Shown: positions 10,388 through 20,691, counted from the stretch's first letter. The stretch: DNA of 64,000 nucleotides from an uncultured Chitinophaga sp. (GCA_902168205.1 CABHOK010000003.1:1736001-1800000); one strand, 5' to 3'. Notes: a model not told the origin generated them from the letters alone. A program made the numbers and translations.

Positions 10388-13300
10388 ATGGCACGAATGT
10401 TAAAACGTTACTGGTTCTATATAGTGTTGTTCAGTACGCTTGTTCTGCAGGCGAAGGCACAAACAACATACCCGATACAGGTCAACGCAAACCTGTTGCC
10501 GCCCTATAGCGCTTACCTGAGCGATTACTATAGCGGCACACGCGAGAAGCTTACCCTTACGCTGATCAATCGCGATCAGTTCAAGCCTACACTTAATGTT
10601 CGCTTACGCATGATCATTACGGCTCCGGGTGGACTTCGTTTGCAAACAAACGAACAGGCCTTCATTGAACCATTGATTGTAGAAAACGGATCACCCGTGC
10701 GCCTGACACAAGATGATCTCGCACCCTACTTTCAGCCACAGAACCTGATAACACAAGGCTATATGGCGTCCGGTAAATTTCCGGAAGGCATGGTGGAATT
10801 TTGCTTTCAGGCTGTTGAAGCCTATACCGGACAAGCTTTATCATTGTCGACTTGTACACGGGCGTGGATTACCAGTCAGAAGCCACCGTTGTTAAGTTTA
10901 CCGCGCAACAATGAGAGTATAGTATTCCGGGAACCACTCAACGTTTTATTCCAGTGGACACCATTGCATCAAGGGCTTGCACAGGTAGAGTACGAATTTA
11001 TACTCAAGGAACTTTGGGACAATGGTATGACACCGCAGGCTGCATTTCCGTATGCACCTGAAATATACCGTGAGACAACCCGCAGTACTTCACTGGTATA
11101 TGGCGCTATGCAGCCGCCTCTGCTGGCTGGTAAACGTTATGCTTGGTGTATACGTGCGCAGGCTCGTGATGGTATGGATGCCGTCAACCTGTTTCAGAAC
11201 GATGGCTATAGCGAGATCCGCTGGTTTACCCTGCAGGACAATTGTTTGCCCCCTGAATTTGTACTTGCAACGGCAGAGAAAAAACGACTCAATGTAGAGT
11301 GGACTGCATTGCCGGAGCATATCGGTTTCAGCGTAAGTTATCGCGTGATCAAAGCACGATCTTCTGATGGAAAAGTAGATGCTTCCGAATGGAAGGAGCA
11401 GCAATCACAGGAGCCAAAGGTTATACTGTATGGCTTGCAGAGCGGTGGTACATACGAATATCGCGTGGCGAGTTATTGTATGGCCGGACAGCCTGTATAT
11501 AGTCCTATATTTTCGATTACACTTCCCGAGACCGACAGTGCACGTCTGGCACAATGTGGTATCATGCCGGATGTAAATCTTACGAACAAAGAGCCGATCA
11601 AAGAACTGAAGACCGGTGAAATCATTATGGCGAATGATTATCCTGTAACCGTAACGAAGATATCAGGCGCCAATGGTATATATACCGGGGAAGGATGGAC
11701 GATTGTGCCCTGGTTGAACGATGCCAAGATTGCAGTGCAATTCACCAGCATCACGGTGAATACGGATAAGCAGATGATCAACGGGTATATCGATGCGAAG
11801 TACGATAAGAACGAAGGACAAATCGCCAATCTCGATGATGTATTTGAAGGTGGCTTTGATGTAGGTACTGTCAAGACAGGTATCACAAAAGTTGATCATA
11901 TAGTTGATTTCTCTATACCGGGCGTAGAAGCGTTTAGTCTCAATGAAGAAGGTGAGCTAGTCATCACCGATGCAGAAGGTGAGCCTCATACCATAACACC
12001 TGCCAACAACGAAGGACAAGGCAATGAAGGTAACAAGGTTGTTGTTTTTCCGATGACCGTTCAGGATAAAGACGGCAATGTATACCAGGTCGAGAAAGTT
12101 GTTGAGAAAGACGCAACCGGTAAAGAAGTCGAGAAAGCCAAGGCAACGTATGTCGGTAAGGTAGGCACTCCGTTGGCGGAGGGAAGCTTCGATCCGTCAC
12201 AGCTGAATGGTGATAAAGCGATCGTAACCTTTGCCAAGGGCGATGGTATATTTGGCTTCGATACATGGCTGGACTACTATGATAATGTATCGCTCATCGA
12301 AGGTAAATATCAGAAGTTATATACTGACTACTACGCACCATGGAAACTTGTGCCTGCTGGAAAGACTGACAAAGTACAGGCGACTATCGTAATCACGGAT
12401 AAAAATATCAAGCCTGAGCAGGTAATTTTCAAAACACCAAAAGGTACGGAGTACAAAGCCACGTACGAGAATGGTATATATAAACTTCAGCTTGCGGCCG
12501 GTCCGGCAGGCGATGTTCAGGAGCTGTATGCCCTTTATCCAAATGGTAAAGATAAATACTATACCCTCGGAAAACTTAATATTGTAAGCTACGAACTGCA
12601 AAGACAAAAAGTAGTACTGGTTCCTGTGAATAACGTGCCGGTAAGCAAAGACGCTATACAAAAAGCCCTGCAGGATATTTACGGACCAGTAGGCGTAACG
12701 TGGGACGTTGTGCTCGATGATAACTTCGACTATACGGATAATTACCGTTTGATGGAGAAGTCAACCGGACTGAGTACTTATAACGAAGACATGCGTGCGC
12801 TCAACAACGCATATAAATCCGCACGTGCCGATAAGTTTGATAAAGCCGCCAACTATTTATTCTTCCTCAAAGCCACCGGCTCCGAGCAGGTAAACGATCG
12901 TGACGCCACCGGCTTCATGCCCCGTGGCTCTCAGTTCGGGTATATATTTACCAGCGAGATAAAAGATGCAAACGAACCAGTAACCGTAGCCCACGAATTA
13001 GGACACGGCCGCTGGAAACTCTTCCACACCTTCGATGAACACTACGGAGGCTACAAAAAAGGCGAAACCGAAAACGTGATGGACTATAACAACGGCCTTC
13101 ACGTTGCCAAGTGGCAGTGGGATATAATGAATGATCCTGCGATGTTGGTGAGTATTTTCGAGGGGGATGCAGCAAGCGCTTACCGGGATAAGCTTGCATA
13201 TAGGTGTCTGCCTGTCAGTTTAACCAAAATCGCTGATTCGGAATATTACTATACGCTTGATAAGAAAGTAATCTTATTAAACAGTAAATATGAACCCTAT

Positions 13301-15937
13301 GCATTTGTAGGGGAGGGCGATACTAACGGAAATTATAAAGGTGCTCTTGCTATAATTCGGAGAAAGTCGGATGGAAAATTATATTATCCGGCGAAGGAAA
13401 ATGAAAAATACCCACTATACTATGCACGAACATCGTCCGGAGGCTTAGATGTAGACGATAAGTTTACGGACTTTGTGGAGGGCAACAATGTAACTCCCAC
13501 GGTTGTAAAAGTTGGTAATGATTGTTCTTATACGATCCAACGTAAAGGGAGTGCTGATGTCGTTGGTAAGGCGGATAAGTGTAATTGTTTTAATAGTGGT
13601 GGCGATGGAAACGGAGGGCAAGGCGAGTTTAAGATCATTGACAAAACAGGAGAGAATATAGATCTCGCATCGATCAGCGATTTACTCTCCGGTAAACTAT
13701 CGTATACCGATGTTCGCTTGGGAGAACTTCAGACGAAAGTTGCGCACCTATATCTTACCAGCTATAAAAATCCTTCAGCGATTCAGGAAGTTATGGATGC
13801 CAAAGTGCCCGAAGGTATCTTAAAACTCTGGATACATAAGACAAATGATAATAAATGGATCGTTAAAGGTGGGGTAGATCAAACGCGGCTCGATGATATA
13901 TATAAGAATAAATTCAGGGCATCGTATTCTTTTGATATCAACAAAGCATTAGAGAGTGCGTCATCCGACTTAAAGGCTGTTGCGACAGCAACGTATAAGA
14001 TAGCGGATTGGCTGAGCTCGAAAATCTCGACACTATACGTTCCTGAATCTTGGTGGAATTGTAACAACACCGAGGAGTTTGGCATTACTCCAGATGACCC
14101 GCGCTATTTTAATCCTCCGTGGTTTGTGAATGTTGTGAAGATTATTCTTTCTCCAACAGATATAGTCGTAGACTCCTATATCAAGAATATGATTCCGGAA
14201 GACAATACTTCGTTGGCGAAGCTTAAAGAAATGTCTATCGCTGATATGAAGTTTGCACTGGCGGTAGGAGTTTGGGATGGGTTGGTCGGACTGATTTCTG
14301 CCTTACCGGATGCATTAAAATTGGCGACCATGAATTTTGCCGATGACCCGGGTGCGCAAAAAAGTGCAGCAGCTATAGGTAAGCTTATTGACGAGAAAGG
14401 AGGAGGCGTAATTGGTACCGGAAGGATGATCCTTGGTTCTATAGCTGATCAGTTCGATGCGAATAAACCATGTGTCTTGGCGCACTCCATTGGACAAGTT
14501 GGTTTTGATATAGTGGTTGCCATTTTTACCGCAGGAAGTGGAACAGCAGCATCTCGCTTTGGAAGTACAATAAGAACCATAGTAACAACACTTGATAAGT
14601 TAGATGTACTGGGTAATGTTGTTGGTGGAATTGCCGGAGCGGGTCTTAAAGTAGCATTCAAGGGAACTTCAAAAGTAATGACGTTTACGGTAAGAGGCGG
14701 AGTTAAGTTAATCGAGGCGACTATTGATAATGGTAAATATGTTATCAAGGTATTTAAAGCTGCTGGTACTGCCGCAAGTGAAATAGACTGGAGTTTAGTG
14801 CGTGTCGCGCAAATGATTGGTCCAAATGGGGAGCGAATCAATGTGCCGATGCTGATGAACCCGGCAGATCAAATGGAGAATGCTATTTATAGAATTAAGG
14901 AAATTCTGAAGGATGAAAACGGTGTCGAAATAAAGAACGATAAGGGCGAATCGCTTGCTCAGGTTGAGAATACAACTACAAAGGAAAGCGATATAGCGGT
15001 GGTTAAAGGCGTAACCAAAACGTTAGCTGAAAGATTAAGTGAGTTTAAAGGAATCGCTAAGAAAATAGATGCGTTTAATGATGCTGCCAAGAGACAAAAG
15101 TTTCTGGATGACTTCAATAATGCTACAGATGATATTCTTCATAAATTGGATGCGAACGATGGAGCTTTGGTCGATACATGGGATATAATAAACAACAAGC
15201 CAAGTCTCCGATTAAAGATAGAAGTACTTGAGGCGTTGTTGAAGCTGAAGAAGAATCCACACTTGGCTAAATCCGGTGTCGGTATCAATGATAAACTTTT
15301 ATCAGAGATTAATGGCTGGCAATGGGGTGACGGCCTAAGCAACACGGCAAAGGCAAGCTATGAGGAAGTTATCAATAATATAGATCGCTTCGTAACAACA
15401 CTTGGGAACAACGGCATAGAATGCAGTAATTGTAACAGACTTTGGGAAATATTCAAGACAGGTTCTAATACGGATAAGCAGGCTGCATTCTGGATTATGG
15501 AAGACGTTGCCAGTGATGCAAAGACATTTGCCAAGAAAAAGCTAACATTGGAGCATGATGTAACAAAATCCAATGGCAAGGGAGGAAGAATAGATTTAAT
15601 AACAGACGATACGCCTCCGCTTTTTGTAGAGTATAAATGGTATGGAGGAAGTGATGGTGTTGCGAAGGACCTGTTTGTGGATGAATTTATACGAAGAGAT
15701 TTGAACAGTATAACAGATCTGAGCCAGTTGCAATGGCGCATAAAGGGTAACAAGCTTACAAAAGACAAGGTGGTTGAATATATAACAGGTGCTCAATCTG
15801 AAATAACGGCTGCAATGAGACAGATTTTTGAAAGCTATAGGGTTAAGAAGAAATATTCCAAAGCGATAACAACGAATGCTCGCTTGATAGAATTTTTGAA
15901 AAGTAATGACGAGTGGTTTTCTGAAATATTTAAATAA
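10388..15937 (+). CDS. Polymorphic toxin-like protein: TANFOR-like N-terminus, FN3, zincin, PD-(D/E)xK nuclease-like tip
   Basis: The 1849-residue protein has a signal peptide ending LVLQAKAQ. The N-terminus (YPIQVNANLLPPYSAYLSDY) resembles the TANFOR-type domain of Bacteroidota surface proteins, and a fibronectin-III-like segment lies near 295-390. A zincin site HELGHGRWKLFH (H869, E870, H873, third His 880) is followed by a Met-turn-like NVMDYNNG near 897. Residues ~1330-1480 form a hydrophobic Gly/Ala-rich pretoxin region. The C-terminus carries GGRIDLI (D1736) and VEYKW (E1748, K1750), then LSQLQW, the layout of a PD-(D/E)xK nuclease. Its stop overlaps the next start by one base (TAATG), typical of a toxin-immunity pair. 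I infer that the protease may release the tip. The nuclease assignment rests on motifs only. Confidence 0.85.
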   Translation: MARMLKRYWFYIVLFSTLVLQAKAQTTYPIQVNANLLPPYSAYLSDYYSGTREKLTLTLINRDQFKPTLNVRLRMIITAPGGLRLQTNEQAFIEPLIVENGSPVRLTQDDLAPYFQPQNLITQGYMASGKFPEGMVEFCFQAVEAYTGQALSLSTCTRAWITSQKPPLLSLPRNNESIVFREPLNVLFQWTPLHQGLAQVEYEFILKELWDNGMTPQAAFPYAPEIYRETTRSTSLVYGAMQPPLLAGKRYAWCIRAQARDGMDAVNLFQNDGYSEIRWFTLQDNCLPPEFVLATAEKKRLNVEWTALPEHIGFSVSYRVIKARSSDGKVDASEWKEQQSQEPKVILYGLQSGGTYEYRVASYCMAGQPVYSPIFSITLPETDSARLAQCGIMPDVNLTNKEPIKELKTGEIIMANDYPVTVTKISGANGIYTGEGWTIVPWLNDAKIAVQFTSITVNTDKQMINGYIDAKYDKNEGQIANLDDVFEGGFDVGTVKTGITKVDHIVDFSIPGVEAFSLNEEGELVITDAEGEPHTITPANNEGQGNEGNKVVVFPMTVQDKDGNVYQVEKVVEKDATGKEVEKAKATYVGKVGTPLAEGSFDPSQLNGDKAIVTFAKGDGIFGFDTWLDYYDNVSLIEGKYQKLYTDYYAPWKLVPAGKTDKVQATIVITDKNIKPEQVIFKTPKGTEYKATYENGIYKLQLAAGPAGDVQELYALYPNGKDKYYTLGKLNIVSYELQRQKVVLVPVNNVPVSKDAIQKALQDIYGPVGVTWDVVLDDNFDYTDNYRLMEKSTGLSTYNEDMRALNNAYKSARADKFDKAANYLFFLKATGSEQVNDRDATGFMPRGSQFGYIFTSEIKDANEPVTVAHELGHGRWKLFHTFDEHYGGYKKGETENVMDYNNGLHVAKWQWDIMNDPAMLVSIFEGDAASAYRDKLAYRCLPVSLTKIADSEYYYTLDKKVILLNSKYEPYAFVGEGDTNGNYKGALAIIRRKSDGKLYYPAKENEKYPLYYARTSSGGLDVDDKFTDFVEGNNVTPTVVKVGNDCSYTIQRKGSADVVGKADKCNCFNSGGDGNGGQGEFKIIDKTGENIDLASISDLLSGKLSYTDVRLGELQTKVAHLYLTSYKNPSAIQEVMDAKVPEGILKLWIHKTNDNKWIVKGGVDQTRLDDIYKNKFRASYSFDINKALESASSDLKAVATATYKIADWLSSKISTLYVPESWWNCNNTEEFGITPDDPRYFNPPWFVNVVKIILSPTDIVVDSYIKNMIPEDNTSLAKLKEMSIADMKFALAVGVWDGLVGLISALPDALKLATMNFADDPGAQKSAAAIGKLIDEKGGGVIGTGRMILGSIADQFDANKPCVLAHSIGQVGFDIVVAIFTAGSGTAASRFGSTIRTIVTTLDKLDVLGNVVGGIAGAGLKVAFKGTSKVMTFTVRGGVKLIEATIDNGKYVIKVFKAAGTAASEIDWSLVRVAQMIGPNGERINVPMLMNPADQMENAIYRIKEILKDENGVEIKNDKGESLAQVENTTTKESDIAVVKGVTKTLAERLSEFKGIAKKIDAFNDAAKRQKFLDDFNNATDDILHKLDANDGALVDTWDIINNKPSLRLKIEVLEALLKLKKNPHLAKSGVGINDKLLSEINGWQWGDGLSNTAKASYEEVINNIDRFVTTLGNNGIECSNCNRLWEIFKTGSNTDKQAAFWIMEDVASDAKTFAKKKLTLEHDVTKSNGKGGRIDLITDDTPPLFVEYKWYGGSDGVAKDLFVDEFIRRDLNSITDLSQLQWRIKGNKLTKDKVVEYITGAQSEITAAMRQIFESYRVKKKYSKAITTNARLIEFLKSNDEWFSEIFK

Positions 15938-16908
15938 TGATTGCCAAGGAAGAACAACGATATCAAAATATACTCTCCATGGCTAATATGGGGGCGGAAT
16001 TAATTCTTCATACGAAGAACGGTGAGCTGTTAAAAAACAAAGATAGAATTAGCGATAATGTCTCAGAATATAAAGTGTGGGGCAATGCGTTACTATATAC
16101 GCTGGAAGCAGGAGAATTGATAATTTATAGTGAAGGCAAGTCTCAACGCTTTCAAGGGAATTTCTTTTTGTCCCACTTCTGGGGAGAAGAGGAGAGGTTC
16201 ATCGTTCTTAAAGAGGAAGATGATGGAGATGTATATTATGAATGCAATCGTAATTTTGAGATGAGCAGGATGTCTGTTAACGATGCATTCGTTAAGCAGT
16301 TTTACAAAAATTATTATATAACCCAGGAGGGAGATATTTTGAGTTGCTATACCTTGGCGGGAGTATCGTTGTGGAGGCATAGTATAAATAGCTTGCTGGG
16401 AGGAGAAAAGAGCATTATAATGAGCGATCTTATTCCATTTAAAGACAGGCTATTCTTTTATCTCAATGATTATACACGAAATGAGTCTAAAACATTCTGT
16501 TTGAAAATAGACACCGGAGAGATATTGCAAGCCTCAGACCATATGAAAGGCTGGCTGACATTGAATGGAGAAAGGTTGTTTGCAACAGACAAAAAGCGAG
16601 TATTGATTTTAGACGCAAATACGCTTGCAGTACAATCTGTAGATATAGCAGAGCAGTTATCTGATCTTCCGGATCATCTGGGTATGTCTTATAATAAATT
16701 TTCCATTGCGAACGATCTTCTCTTCTATACAGGTGAGCGAACTTCCAATGTCGGAGTTATAGATATTCTGAATAAAAGAGCCATTTGGAAAAAGCAATTA
16801 AATGTAGACGGAAGCGTAATCAGGCAGCTTCTGGCCTACGATAATAAGTTTTGCGTACTCGATGCACGTGACAATTTCTATTCTTTCGAATATGATCTGA
16901 CCAAGTAA
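15937..16908 (+). CDS. Candidate immunity protein, beta-propeller-like, cytoplasmic
   Basis: The 323-residue protein has no signal peptide or membrane segment. It contains repeated short units such as LIIYSEGK, SLWRHSI, LFATDKKRVLILDANTL, NVGVIDILNKRAIWKKQL and FCVLDARDNFYSF, which look like blades of a PQQ/WD-type beta-propeller. The start codon shares one base with the stop of the nuclease-tipped toxin gene, so the pair is translationally coupled. In polymorphic toxin systems the gene just after the toxin tip usually encodes the immunity protein, and a cytoplasmic location fits a DNA- or RNA-directed toxin. The function is inferred from position; no specific immunity family was recognised. 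The gene is as A+T-rich as the toxin tip, which suggests they moved together. Confidence 0.75.
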   Translation: MIAKEEQRYQNILSMANMGAELILHTKNGELLKNKDRISDNVSEYKVWGNALLYTLEAGELIIYSEGKSQRFQGNFFLSHFWGEEERFIVLKEEDDGDVYYECNRNFEMSRMSVNDAFVKQFYKNYYITQEGDILSCYTLAGVSLWRHSINSLLGGEKSIIMSDLIPFKDRLFFYLNDYTRNESKTFCLKIDTGEILQASDHMKGWLTLNGERLFATDKKRVLILDANTLAVQSVDIAEQLSDLPDHLGMSYNKFSIANDLLFYTGERTSNVGVIDILNKRAIWKKQLNVDGSVIRQLLAYDNKFCVLDARDNFYSFEYDLTK

Positions 16909-16972
16909 GAGGTATTGGATAGATCGCCTGGAAAAGGATAAATGACGATTTTTTAACCTAAAATAAATAAAC

Positions 16973-17530
16973 ATGAAAAGAAGATTTACGAATGCTTTAT
17001 TGTTGGCTGTGGCTGTTGTAATGGCATCTTGTGGGGATGATGATGAGGGGCCGTCCAGTTATTATACGCTGGATGGATCGAAGAAGACGCTGGCGTCCGG
17101 TATATTTTTCTATGATGATAGTCCGGGAGAAAGTAAATCCGGGAAAACTATATATTATCATCAGGTTACATTGGTTTCTGCAGGTATAAATGTAAACGGT
17201 ACAAGCTCATCAGGAACCGGTGATCTGGTTACGTTGATGTTGGCTTCCGAAACCACGCAGTTGGAAATTGGTTCGCATAGTTTCGTAGGCGATGATACAG
17301 AAGCAGAGCCACAGGATTTCGTATATGGTGATATAGCGGTTGGCTTCAATGCATCAACAGGTAACGCTACTTCTGAGTATGATTTTGAGTCGGGTACTGT
17401 GACCGTTGCAAAGTCAGGTGATATCTATACTATTGACTTCGAAGGAGAAGTTGTTGTGGAAAATCAAACGCAGAAACATACTGTAAGTGGTCATTATAGT
17501 GGTACGCTGACTAGTATATTGAATGACTAA
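16973..17530 (+). CDS. Small surface lipoprotein of unknown function
   Basis: The 185-residue product has a lipoprotein signal (MKRRFTNALLLAVAVVMASC), with the lipobox Cys followed by GDDDEG. Acidic residues right after the Cys are the usual surface-export signal of Bacteroidota lipoproteins, so it is probably displayed on the outer face of the outer membrane. The remaining ~160 residues are rich in Gly, Ser, Thr and Asp with alternating hydrophobics, suggesting a beta-sandwich. No family was recognised. It lies 64 bp after the candidate immunity gene and 69 bp before the PKD lipoprotein, on the same strand, and may share their transcript. Confidence 0.85.
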   Translation: MKRRFTNALLLAVAVVMASCGDDDEGPSSYYTLDGSKKTLASGIFFYDDSPGESKSGKTIYYHQVTLVSAGINVNGTSSSGTGDLVTLMLASETTQLEIGSHSFVGDDTEAEPQDFVYGDIAVGFNASTGNATSEYDFESGTVTVAKSGDIYTIDFEGEVVVENQTQKHTVSGHYSGTLTSILND

Positions 17531-17599
17531 GCTATAATGAGACAGCTGTGATTGCTTAAGTGATTGCAGCTTGTCTTTAGCCTAACGATAGTTGCCTGT

Positions 17600-18943
17600 A
17601 TGAAATTTAACGCTACCCTTCTCGCAAGTCTTATTATAAGTATCGTAACGCTCTCCTGCTATAAAGAGGAGGAAGTGCCGGTTATTATAGATTTTGAGTA
17701 TATCCAGCCGGAAAGTTATACCGTGCCGGTAGACCTCACGTTGGTGAACCGAACATCGGGTGCTGACTTTTATCGATGGACATTTGAAGGCGCATCACCG
17801 ACAACATCGGATGATAAGAATCCCGGAACGATCTCGTATGATAAAGCAGGTACCTATACTATAAAACTCGAAGCGTGGAATGACACGCAACGGAACACCA
17901 AAGAAATTACATTTACACTCGACTCAGCCGTTAATGTTGCTTTTGACGTGGCTGTACAGGTAAATGACTTTGTACCGGCTACTGTTAAAATTACGAATCG
18001 AACGCGCGGTGCTTCATCATACGAATGGACCTTTGAGGGCGGAACCCCGGCAACCTCTACAGAGATGAACCCTCCGGATGTACGGTTTGATTCTCCCGGA
18101 GAGCATACCATACAACTTCGTGTGAGCAATGGAAGAGAATTCTTCTCTTCGTCAAAGACAATTGTCTTAAAGCCAGCCATGGCTATCGATTTTTCAATTA
18201 TACCTTCATTTGAAGATGAAGATTACGAGGCACCGCTAACGGCTAATCTTCAGAACAGCACGATCAGTGCTTTGCGTTATGAATGGTCTGCAACGGGAGG
18301 TGTTATTGATAATACAACAGCCGAAAATACAACTATATATTTTGAGAATCCCGGTACGTATACTGTAACGCTCCAGACAGAAAATGACAAGGACGTTCAA
18401 ACAATCCAGCGTACCATTACCGTAAAACCGAATACGAATCTCTATATCATGGAAGATGTGAAGCTCGCCATTAGCGCTGGGCACACCGCTTCCGGTAGTT
18501 TTTATTCTACGAAACTTCGCCAGGTACTGAAGAAGGGAGATGTAACGACAGAGAATGGAAGTCTGGTGGATATAGTCTTCTTTAGTATAAACTCAAGCTT
18601 CAGTTATAGTCGGTTCATATCGCCTGATTCCGCGGGCAAGTATTCATTCCCCGCAATTCCGGGGGCAACGCATACCGCTTTTATCAATACACTTGAATCC
18701 AGCGCTATATCATTCTCTGAAACTCAGTTTGATGCAATGACGAATGATGCACCGTTACAACCGATCGATATAAAGAACAACGACAGTAAGATCTCTTTCT
18801 TCAATAGCACTGTTGTGCCACGTGTGGTTTTGTTTGAGACAGGCGATGGAAGAAAAGGTGCGATCAAGGTAAAGAGTTTTGTAGTAGACGGATCGCAGTC
18901 CTATATACTTCTGGATATTAAGGTGCAAAAATTAAAACGATGA
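17600..18943 (+). CDS. Surface lipoprotein with PKD-like domains
   Basis: I chose the ATG at 17600 because it opens a lipoprotein signal (MKFNATLLASLIISIVTLSC then YKEEE). An in-frame TTG at 17564 would add 12 residues that spoil it. The 447-residue protein has three PKD-like domains near residues 30-105, 110-190 and 200-280. Each has the pattern of an xxW motif (FYRWTFEGASP, SYEWTFEGGTP, RYEWSATGG) and a GTYTI/GEHTI strand. The last ~160 residues are a separate domain with no recognised motif. PKD domains mediate protein or polysaccharide contacts outside the cell. The gene overlaps the following barrel gene by four bases (ATGA), so the two products probably work together at the outer membrane. 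Confidence 0.88.
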   Translation: MKFNATLLASLIISIVTLSCYKEEEVPVIIDFEYIQPESYTVPVDLTLVNRTSGADFYRWTFEGASPTTSDDKNPGTISYDKAGTYTIKLEAWNDTQRNTKEITFTLDSAVNVAFDVAVQVNDFVPATVKITNRTRGASSYEWTFEGGTPATSTEMNPPDVRFDSPGEHTIQLRVSNGREFFSSSKTIVLKPAMAIDFSIIPSFEDEDYEAPLTANLQNSTISALRYEWSATGGVIDNTTAENTTIYFENPGTYTVTLQTENDKDVQTIQRTITVKPNTNLYIMEDVKLAISAGHTASGSFYSTKLRQVLKKGDVTTENGSLVDIVFFSINSSFSYSRFISPDSAGKYSFPAIPGATHTAFINTLESSAISFSETQFDAMTNDAPLQPIDIKNNDSKISFFNSTVVPRVVLFETGDGRKGAIKVKSFVVDGSQSYILLDIKVQKLKR

Positions 18944-20691
18944 ATACCCGCTCAGTTATCGGCTATGTTGCGCCCTGTAAAAATATATACAGGTTGCTTG
19001 CTATTGTTGTTGTGGTCGTGTTAGCAGACTATGAACTGCATGCACAGCAGGTTGATTTGGGTAATCTGAAGAATACATTTTCGCAGAAGCCGGTCCGGAT
19101 TGGTGGCGGTATATCTGCTAACACGGTATTTTATGATGGCAATGACGGACAAGGCCGTCAGCCGTTCACCTATTTTCTGAGTGGTAGTGTTAATTTTAAT
19201 ATATACAACCAGATCAACCTTCCGTTTTCATTCAATATTACCAACCTGGGTTCCAGCTACGGCTATCCCACATTACCCAACAGGTTTAGTGTACACCCGA
19301 TGTATAAATGGATCACTGGACATATAGGGGATGTAGCCATGAGCTTCTCTCCGTATACACTCAACGGGCACATGTTTACCGGTGTGGGCGTTGATCTTAC
19401 TCCCAAGGGCCCATTCAAATATAGCGCGATGTACGGAAGACTTCAGCGCAGTGTAGAGTATGATACTGCGAACCGGATTGTTCCTGCAGCTTATCAACGC
19501 ATGGGCTATGGGGCAAAGGTCCGTTACGACCAGGAAGATCATTATCTGGGCATGACTATGTTTGCAGCGAAAGACGATCCTAACTCACTCCGCTGGCAAC
19601 CGGATAGTCTGAATATATTTCCGCAGCAAAACGTAGCCTTCAGCTGGGAGGGAGGAATCAAGTTGATGGACAACTTCAGTCTCTCAGGTGAATATGGTTT
19701 AAGTTTGCTTACACGCGATGTACGGGCATCACGCGAAGGTTCATCCATCATTCACAAAACACTGGCTAACCGAAGTTCTACCGAAGCTTATAAAGCGTTT
19801 AAGGTGGAAGCAAATTATCAACTTTACAAGAACACGATTGGAGTAGGATATGAACGCATTGATCCGGAGTATAGAACGTTGGGAGCATACTACTTCAATA
19901 ACGACTATGAGAATATCACTTTGCGTTATGCACGTCCGTTCTTAAAAGACAAAGCAAATATAGCCTTGAGCTGGGGCGTGCAGCGCGATAACCTTGATAA
20001 TGATAAAGAGCAATCGTCCAAACGTTTTGTGAGTTCGGCAAACCTGAATTATACTCCGAATGAGAAATTCAATGCATCGGTGTCCTATTCAAGCTTCCAA
20101 ACCTATATGAACATCCGGTCACAATTCGATTATATAAATGGACAGTCGCCTTACGATAACCTCGATACGCTTGACTACACGCAGTTGTCTCAAAACCTCG
20201 CCATCAACACGATCTATAATTTCGGCAAGAATGAAAACCGGAGACAAAACCTGAATGTAAATCTCAGTTACCAGGAAGCTGCCGATAAACAAGGTGATGT
20301 AATACGTCCGGGGGCACTGTCTCAATTCTATAATCTAAGCACGGTATATGGATTGTTACTGGTTCCGCAGGCGATCAACTTCAATGCTGCGTTCAATACC
20401 ACGTACAATCACGTGGGAGGAGATGAGTTCCTTACACTAGGCCCTACGTTGGGGGTCAAGGCGAAGGTGTTTAAGAAAGCTATCACCACCGGACTGTCGT
20501 CATCGTATAACGTAAGTTTCAATGATGGTGACGTGCAGAACAAGGTATTGAACCTGCGCTGGAATGCCGGCTATACTTTACTGAAACGCCATAACCTGAG
20601 CGCCAACACTATCTGGCAACAGCGCGACATCGAAGCACGCGGCACTACGCGATCGCTCACGGCTACGCTGGCATACGCCTATAGCTTTTAG
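18940..20691 (+). CDS. Outer-membrane beta-barrel protein of unknown function
   Basis: The 583-residue product has a long signal peptide (cleavage near HAQQ, residue 36). After it comes a run of alternating aromatic/hydrophobic and polar strands (for example TYFLSGSVNFNIYNQINLPF, FNASVSYSSFQTYM, NLRWNAGYTLL) and a terminal Phe (ALAYAYSF), the hallmark of outer-membrane barrels. No plug or TonB box is evident. The start overlaps the stop of the PKD lipoprotein by 4 bp, which suggests a lipoprotein-barrel pair. It ends the long plus-strand block that began with the toxin operon. The substrate or partner cannot be told from sequence. Confidence 0.85.
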   Translation: MNTRSVIGYVAPCKNIYRLLAIVVVVVLADYELHAQQVDLGNLKNTFSQKPVRIGGGISANTVFYDGNDGQGRQPFTYFLSGSVNFNIYNQINLPFSFNITNLGSSYGYPTLPNRFSVHPMYKWITGHIGDVAMSFSPYTLNGHMFTGVGVDLTPKGPFKYSAMYGRLQRSVEYDTANRIVPAAYQRMGYGAKVRYDQEDHYLGMTMFAAKDDPNSLRWQPDSLNIFPQQNVAFSWEGGIKLMDNFSLSGEYGLSLLTRDVRASREGSSIIHKTLANRSSTEAYKAFKVEANYQLYKNTIGVGYERIDPEYRTLGAYYFNNDYENITLRYARPFLKDKANIALSWGVQRDNLDNDKEQSSKRFVSSANLNYTPNEKFNASVSYSSFQTYMNIRSQFDYINGQSPYDNLDTLDYTQLSQNLAINTIYNFGKNENRRQNLNVNLSYQEAADKQGDVIRPGALSQFYNLSTVYGLLLVPQAINFNAAFNTTYNHVGGDEFLTLGPTLGVKAKVFKKAITTGLSSSYNVSFNDGDVQNKVLNLRWNAGYTLLKRHNLSANTIWQQRDIEARGTTRSLTATLAYAYSF

